Translations under genes and position numbers: made by a program
In this document: in pieces, positions 57,469-64,000 of the stretch
Layout: every line of letters starts with the position of its first letter
Position numbering within the stretch: the first letter of the stretch is position 1
The notes under the pieces: generated by a model
Databases searched by the model: none
What the model saw: the letters and a program-made list of their open reading frames with translations, nothing else
Told to the model about the DNA's origin: nothing
DNA from: Roridomyces roridus
Lineage: Eukaryota; Basidiomycota; Agaricomycetes; Agaricales; Mycenaceae
Reading direction: 5' to 3'
Length of the DNA stretch: 64,000 nucleotides
Assembly (NCBI GenBank): GCA_029378245.1
Contig: JARKIF010000033.1
Coordinates: 310,001 to 374,000, forward strand

Positions 57469-60400
57469 TTCGGAAGAAAAGGGCTCCGATACGACTAAAG
57501 AAGACAACGAAATCAACCAGGTCAACACTGAACGTCGGGACTCTAAACATCGCCGGACGCGATGCCGCAACCTCGATGAGCCACAGTTCACATAAGTTCA
57601 GATTCATGAAACAACTAATCGATCAAGAGCGATTGGGTGTCCTAGCAATGCAAGAGACTCACCTTGACGAATCCGGGGCAGCTGAATTCCATAGATTCTA
57701 CAAAGACTGGTTCCATATCGTTCACTCTGCCCACCCATCAGCTCCCACCTCCACCGCCGGGGTGGCACTCCTTCTCAACAAGAACCTCGTGGACGTGAAC
57801 CATGCACATACATACTACATGATACCTGGCAGAGCCATCATGACCAGCATCCCATGGCATCAAGGGCGAACAATTACTGTCCTAAATATATACGCGCCAA
57901 ACTCAGCACAGAAAAGAGACAAAATGTGGTCGAGACTTTGGGAATGTGGAGAGACGACGTAAGGCTACCCCTTCCGGATATCGTGCTTGGTGACTGGAAT
58001 TTTGTGGAAGATATCAAAGACCGCCTCTCCGGCTCATCTGAAAATACACCCCCCAGCTTCCTGCGACTTAAAGACCTGTTGAAGATTGAGGACGGGTGGC
58101 GCCAAACTTTCTCGGACCAAAGAGAATATACGTGCGTGCAGCATCGATACAACGCTGAGAACGATACTTGGCACGTTTCAAGGTCGCGCTTGGACAGAAT
58201 CTATATCCAACACAAACTGGCCAACATGTGCCGAGGATGGAGAATTGAACAAACGGCGATTAAAACTGACCACTCACTCGCTACAGTACAACTTGTATGC
58301 AGGGAGGACCAGAAGCCTGGGACCGGCAGATTTAGACTGCCGCTCTACCTCTTGAAGACTCCAAAATTTATGCGAGAAGTCAGACGGTTGGGAAAGATCT
58401 TAGACGAAGAGTGCAAACAGGTCACAGAAGATCTTCGCACCCCAGACCACAATATCCAGATTCTATGGGCAAAATTCAAACGGGACATCATAGCATACGC
58501 CAAAAAATGTTGCCTACAAGTGGAGTCTGAGGACTCAAGGAAACTACGAACCTGGAAGGCACAGCTGTACCTTGTCATACATGACCAGGAAATGCCGGCT
58601 GAAGATCGATCGTTGGCGGCATACATGCTGGAAAAAAAGATCAATGAAACCTTGACAGAGAAGGCGCAACAGAAGAAAGATCTCACTCAAACGAAATACG
58701 ATGTGCAAGCAGAATCGCTTCGGAGCGGTTACTGGACCAAGTCTGTTGCTGAGTACCACCCGAGGGAGAATATCATGGAATTCTCCAAAGACGACCCGGG
58801 GAATGTTGCCCAATTCGAGTCCAGACCGAAACTCATGGCCGAGATGGCCAGAGAATACCACAACAAAATCCAAGACAAAGGAGTGACCGACCCGGAAGTA
58901 AAGGCGAGGGCAACCCAAATTGTCTTGAAAGACTGGGGCGCGTGTCTCTCAGAGGAAGATCAAGACCATCTTGCCAAATATGTACCTGCATCCGAAATCA
59001 GTCTAGCCTTGAGACTTTCAAAAAATGGTTCAGCGCCCGGACTGGATGGTCTTCCTTACGAATTCTACAAGTGGCTTGAAACTGAACACAGGAAACAAGC
59101 CGAGAAGGGACACAAAGCCTGGGAAATCACAAACACCCTAGAGTGGGTGTTTAGAGACATCCAGAAGTACGGTATAGTGAAAGGCACCGAGTTCAATGCG
59201 GGTTGGATGTGCCCGATATACAAAAAAGGTGACAGAGCTCTCGTGGCTAACTACCGACCTATAACATTACTCAATGTCAATTACAAGCTCCTGACAAAAT
59301 CACACTCACTGAGACTTGCGGAGGTTGCCCCGAGTATTATTCATCAGGACCAGGCAGGCTTCATGAAAGGCCGCAGGATCGAAGATCAAGTTAAGCAGCT
59401 GAAACACCTTCTAGACTACGCCGAGGCAGTTGAAGAGAATGGAATGGTAGTGGCCCTTGATCAAGAGAAAGCATATGATAGGATAGACCATGAGTATCTG
59501 CAGGCAGTAATGCAGAGGATGAGGCTTCCCGCAGCCTTCCGAGACCTTGTCCAAACAATCTATAAAGATGCTGAGACCCAAGTAATGATAAACGGCGAAC
59601 TTAGCGGACCATTCACTGTTAAACGGGGCGTTCGGCAAGGTGATCCACTGTCTTGCCTCTTATTCAATCTGGCCATTGAGCCGCTTGCATGTATGCTGAG
59701 GAAATCGGACCTAAAGGGTATTCAGGTGCCGCGAACGAACAGAAGACTACTTGTCTCGCTATTTGCAGATGACACCACCATATACCTCTCAAGCAGAGAC
59801 TCGTGTAGTCTCCCAACGTCATACTCGGATGAACAAAATTAGATAGTCGTAATTTTTTGTTGTTCATCTAGAGTCTGATTCAATCGACAATGATCGACCC
59901 GTACCTCTTAGCCGAGCCCACGTGAAAGCACGTGCCGCTTTCCCACCCGCTTGCGGCACAACTCGAAGCACTGATCCTGGCAAATCTCAGCACTCAATGG
60001 TACTCAGACTCATGTGTACACTATCCAGTGACATTTATTGACCCTTCCGAGCGCCAAAAACGAGCCCGAACATCCGTAGAAAACGGGTGGGAAAGTTGCA
60101 CGTGCTAACACGTGCCTCGGCTAAAGAGGTACGGGTCAACAGCTGTCAATTGACACAGACTAAGACTCGTGGAAGACCCTGTGGAACATCCTCGACCTAT
60201 GGTGTACAGCATCAACGGCAGCATTCAACGTGAACAAGACCGTCATCTTACCATTTGGATCTCGGGGTTACAGAGACCAGGTCATTCTAGAGAGACGCCT
60301 AAATCCCACAGCACCGAAGATTCAAGATGAACTGACCATAGTGCCCGAGAACCAATGCTGCAGAGTCCTTGGTGCGTGGGTTGGGAATAACATCCCGTAC

Positions 60401-62767
60401 ACAACTCCATGGTGCGAGACACTCGAAAAGATCTCAGGCAAGTTACACCGTTGGAACGAGAAGAAACTCACCCTGGAGGGCCGCCGACATATAATAAACA
60501 TGGTCATTGCATGTATGACACAATACTTGACGCGTGTCCAAGGGATGCCAAAGGATATCGAAGAAGCACTTGTGAGAATGCAAGATACTTTCCTCTGGGA
60601 AGGTAAGAAAGCGCGTGTTGCGCATCAGACGATGAATCTCCCAATGGAGCAAGGGGGAAAACAGATCTTTGACGTACGGGCAAGGAATGAAGCCATAGAT
60701 CTATGGAATCTGCGAGAATTCCTGAAGAATGATGAGCGCCGGGCAAACTGGTGCTACTTCGTGGAAGAATCGGTCATAAACCGGTGGAACTTTAGCCGGG
60801 ACAGCGGTATGCACAGTACCCTTACTAAAATCTTCTTACAAGATATCCATATCCCGAAATGGCGCACCAGTCCGCTAGCATATGATGTTCAGCGCATGAT
60901 CAAGACAGCAAAAAAATACAACCTACAATTCACTGGCCTTTCTATATCAAATGATATCCTACTCCAGATGCCGATCTGGGGCCACAGGGGAGTAAACCAA
61001 GGAAGATTTGCCAAGATCCGCAAAAAGCACGGCATCAAGTGTCTGCGTGAGAACCACAAGACGACAACCGTGCAAAGTATAATCCGAATTGCACAGAGGG
61101 CTACCACTGTACCTGGGAAGCCACATAGAATCAACCCCTCTGGGATCGGGAGAAAGATTTGTGGATGTCCGCCGTGTCGGAGAGACAGGGTCGAGCTCGG
61201 CTGTAAACACAATGGGCGCTGCGTCGAAGCCGCCAAGGCACTGCTAGACTGTCTGTATCCGAAGTGGAACCCGTTGACTCCGAGATGCGACCACTGTGAA
61301 TATACCACGCTGGAAGACGAAGAACAGGAAAGAATCGTCGACGTGGGATATGACAAAGAGACGGCCTTAACTTTTGATCCGAGCTTCAGATTGACAGATT
61401 TCGCACACGGATTTAGGATCTTCGCATCCGAGGAACATGCCAAAGAGATACCGACCAAGAGGATCCACGAACCCGTATCCCAAGAAACAGGTTGCTACAA
61501 TGTATATATCAACGCAAAAATAAATCTTCGAAGCCAGGAAAATGCATCTATGCTCGTCGGAACACTAGTCACTGATAATGAATCCGGGATGGAGGTGATT
61601 GCCGAAACAATGCTCCTGAGCCTCCTGAACATCGATCGCGAATTGGATGCTTCGGAAAACAATGCGCTACTTGGAGGACTCATCCATATCGCAAGGCAGA
61701 TACCGAAAAATCGCGCGTTGACCATTCACACACGAGACAACCTTCTCGGCAAAATCTTGGTCAAACACCGATCAGCCTGCGAGAGTGATCTTTTGAGCCC
61801 AAACTACGATGCAGTCAAATCAGTCGTCTCAACACTGCTTGAAAGAACAGCCAAGATCTCTTTCAAGCATCTCCAAACACACCCAAGACCAGATCTAATC
61901 CATCAGACACCGATGCAAGTGACCATAGACATGCAGGCTGACTTCATGTTCTGCAATCCAGGGATACCCATCCAGTCCGGAAACCAAAGGTCTTTCACAA
62001 GAATCATCAAGTCCCTACAGGAAAGAGAGGCCAGAAAAACCACTGCTTGTAACCTGGATAGAATTCGATGCTCGATAGCTGACACTTTCAACTACAGGCC
62101 CAATGACGCTAGCATTTGGAGGTCCATTCGATCGCAGGACATCCAACGACTGACCAGAAATTTCCTGTGGAAAGCGATACACGGCACTTTCCGTGTGGGA
62201 ACATTCTGGGAACATATCCCGAACCTTGAGCATTTCGGTCAATGCACAAGATGTGGAAGTCTTGAGACGCTCGAACATATACTGTTGGAATGTGAGGCAC
62301 CAGGCCAGAGGGAAATCTGGAAACTTGCACAATACCTTTGGTCAATGAAATTCCCAGATCAGTGGCCCAAACTAGACTGGGGACTGCTATTGGGATGCGG
62401 GCTATGTAAATTCAAAGCCCAGAATGGATCTATGGCATCTACAAAACAGAGACTGTTCACAATTCTTGTCTCGACATCTATGCACCTAATATGGAAGATT
62501 CGAAATGAGAGAGTTCTCGAAGGCAAACAAGTATCTGCAACAGAGGTCCATAACCGTTGGGTAGCCGGACTCAATAATGTACTCACAAAGGACATCATAA
62601 GAACGCGCCGAGCGATATTTGGCACCCTCTCGGTTGAGAAACGTGTTGTACTCAACACATGGAGTGGTTTACTCCAAGATGAAGACCGCTTACCGGATGA
62701 TTGGATTAAATCCAAGGGGGCTTTAGTGGGTATATGGCCCGTCAGAAGACGTAACGGAATAGGCTGA
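57469..62767 (+). pseudogene. LINE ORF2-like polyprotein: APE endonuclease, reverse transcriptase, RNase H-like
   Basis: Endonuclease motifs: NVGTLNIAG, LAMQETHLDE, NIYAPNS, VLGDWNFVED, SRLDRIYI, KTDHS. Reverse transcriptase: NGSAPGLDGLPYEFYK, NYRPITLLNVNYKLLTK, DQAGFMKGR, VALDQEKAYDRIDH, KRGVRQGDPLSCLLFNLAIEPLA and the catalytic FADDTTIYL. Downstream: an RNase H-like region (about 61497-61900) and a C-terminal zinc knuckle CTRCGSLETLEHILLEC. Two lesions: a 1-nt frame change at the A-run near 57921-57925, and a MITE at 59806-60162 immediately after SSRD. Removing the MITE gives SSRDSWKTLWNILDLWCT in frame. The stop codon is at 62765-62767. Confidence 0.9.
59806..60162. mobile_element. Short MITE with CACGTG motifs, nested in the LINE
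   Basis: A 357-bp element with ends TAGTCT/AGACTA, flanked by a 9-bp repeat AGACTCGTG (59797-59805 and 60163-60171; 8 bp if the first A is chance). Subterminal regions form a larger inverted repeat (GACCCGTACCTCTTAGCCGA versus its partner near 60109-60138) with CACGTG palindromes: CACGTGAAAGCACGTG on the left and CACGTGCTAACACGTG on the right. Boundaries are confirmed by the LINE frame on either side. Confidence 0.87.
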
Positions 62768-62938
62768 AATGGTCAGAGTCCCACACTCGGTTTGACACCC
62801 GTGCATAACAGCATTTCCTCCTGGACACCTTCCCGGCTTTATTGATTCACTCAATTACACCAGCGGATATACTTGGAATGCCTTGCAGACTAAGCTATAT
62901 TATCAACGCTCCAAAAAAAAAAAAAAAAAAAAAAAAAA

Positions 62939-63470
62939 GAGTCCAAGTAGGCCGGCCAGAAGCGAGCCAACGGGCTCATGAACAGGGATCACATTAAACT
63001 ACGGGTGCGAACACGATGGTCGGTCAAGAAAATCCGACAGTCCACCTCCAAAATACCTAATCTGACCACCACCTCATGGCTTGGCCTCGAGTCGAACGAG
63101 CATCCGTCGCAACTCCCGGCACGGCGCGGCACCGCCGAGTTGGCACACGAGCCGTTGTTTACAAGCAGGGTGGCTGTCTTTGAGGCAACCAGCCAGAGCA
63201 CAAGGGTCTGAGGAATCTGGATGCGACGAATCCATTCTGGAGGATAAATAAACAAAAGACCTCAAGTGAGCAAAGACATGTTGGTCCCGAATCGAACGGG
63301 GGTTTCCTCAGAACTTGACTATGCTGGACAGATTCGGTGGAGGCACCCTCGAAGTGTTATCAAGTGCTACTTTAGAGTCGGTCTCAGATCCAATGCGCAT
63401 GGCTTCTGATTAGGTGTACAAGTAATTAACAGCAGGAAATAAAACAATATCTATTGGTTTAATGAACGAG
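62939..63470. other. Partial duplicate of the last exon and 3' flank of the downstream gene
   Basis: 62944-62995 read on the minus strand gives VIPVHEPVGSLLAGLL, closely like LIPVGGLVGSLLAGLG at the end of the gene at 63471-64000. Together with 57180-57468 (separated by the LINE) it forms a second, decayed copy of the 63100-63545 segment. No complete upstream exons were found, so this copy is not a working gene. Confidence 0.6.
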
Positions 63471-64000
63471 TTAGAGACCCGCGAGACCAAGGCCAGCCAG
63501 AAGCGAGCCAACGAGCCCACCAACAGGGATCAAACTGACATGATATGAGGTCGCGTTCATTGAAGGAGCAAGCAAACTCACATTGCGCCGACCAAGGCCA
63601 GAACGCCTGGGACGATTCCGTTCAGCCCCGTGAGAAGACCGCTGAGAGCGCCGTCTACGGGTGCGAGCACGCCGTCGAGGCCGAGTTGCGGGATGAGTTT
63701 GTTGAGTGCGGTGTTGACGTCCTGGAATAAGGTGAGTCTACAGTCATGAAGGACAGGGAGCTGCTCACATCGAGGACATTCTCAACGAGCTTCGCCAGGT
63801 CGGCGTCGGCACCCATGTCCCCGGGGCTTAGCGAGGCGAGGGACTCCGTGGCGGTGTTCAAATCCTGCACGAGCGATTGAATGAGGGGCGCCACTGCACC
63901 CGCCTGGCCTTCGGGACCCATTGACGTCGCGATGCTCTCTGAAAGAAATTTTAGCATTCAAGCAGCGAGAATACACTGGATTCAACTCACCGAGCCCGGG
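63471..64000 (-). CDS. Small hydrophobic, probably secreted protein, 5' end cut by window edge
   Basis: Exons on the minus strand, with introns ending CTTTCAG, ATTCCAG and ATGTCAG, join in phase: ESIATSMGPEGQ ... APLIQSLVQDLNTATESLASLSPGDMGADADLAKLVENVLD | DVNTALNKLIPQLGLDGVL ... LLTGLNGIVPGVLALVGAI | LIPVGGLVGSLLAGLGLAGL, stop at 63473-63471. It is rich in Leu, Gly and Val with a helical N-terminal half. The layout recalls hydrophobic surface-binding or SC15-like proteins of fungi, which is a guess from composition. The start and any signal peptide lie beyond base 64000. Confidence 0.65.

Larger units (their letters stand above)
57469..62938 (+). mobile_element. Non-LTR retrotransposon (LINE, Tad-like), 5' truncated, with poly(A)
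   Basis: Flanked by an exact 17-bp target duplication GAGTCCAAGTAGGCCGG (57452-57468 and 62939-62955). The right end is a run of 26 A (62913-62938). The left junction falls inside the ORF2-like region just before the endonuclease, with no ORF1, so it is a 5'-truncated copy. The length of 5,470 bp includes a 357-bp inserted MITE. Confidence 0.92.

Noticed and set aside
63060..63170. tRNA gene on the minus strand near GCTCGTTCGACTCGAGG
   Set aside because: A T-arm-like segment and a weak acceptor match exist, but the acceptor stem has mismatches and no anticodon arm can be drawn. At best a decayed tRNA-like sequence.

Overview
This window reads as genomic DNA from a mushroom-forming basidiomycete (Agaricomycetes). 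The support is many very short GT-AG introns of about 45-65 nt, a Clp1 (clampless-1) type gene, an agaricomycete DUF6593-type pair, a fungal NACHT-ankyrin (NLR-like) gene, a KDZ (Kyakuja-Dileera-Zisupton) transposase, MULE transposases with FAR1/GRF/SWIM-like zinc motifs, and a Tad-like LINE. No species can be named from sequence alone.

Layout. 0-3.4 kb: a MULE transposase gene running off the left edge, a KDZ relic and a small TA-flanked element. 3.4-11 kb: gene-poor DNA with three short non-autonomous elements (5747-6386, 7478-7840, 9809-10471), each bounded by an exact 8-bp direct repeat. 11.5-17.2 kb: a NACHT/ankyrin gene with a long array of near-identical 99-bp ankyrin units, split by three different solo LTRs, each with an exact 5-bp duplication. 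17.3-20.6 kb: a KDZ transposase pseudogene with two in-frame stops. 22.7-26.1 kb: a tail-to-tail pair of multi-spanning membrane protein genes; two tandem elements sit exactly on a splice acceptor of the right-hand one. 26.5-28 kb: a 1.45-kb element full of GCCGCCA motifs. 28.1-31.9 kb: a tandem pair of secreted alpha/beta-hydrolase genes, the second broken by an element.

32-47 kb is the most ordinary stretch: an F-box/LRR-like gene, an MFS transporter, a second MULE transposase with a GRF-like zinc motif upstream, a DUF6593-NmrA-DUF6593 trio on the minus strand, and a complete 11-exon cytochrome P450. 48-50 kb holds a tetratricopeptide-repeat gene with no recognisable effector domain. 50.4-55.7 kb is repeat-rich: a long inverted repeat, two short elements and a tandem array carrying a tRNA T-arm-like motif. 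clp1 lies at 55.9-56.8 kb. A 5.5-kb LINE with poly(A) and a 17-bp target duplication (57.5-62.9 kb) has itself been hit by a short element. The window ends in a partial hydrophobic, probably secreted protein gene.

The recurring theme is a set of non-autonomous elements that share one architecture but not sequence: short terminal inverted repeats, a fixed-length target duplication, and subterminal arrays of one short motif, usually palindromic and different in each family. Many insertions can be removed on paper to give back a continuous reading frame, so their boundaries are unusually secure. Gene models were built by hand from splice sites and family resemblance; no database search was run.
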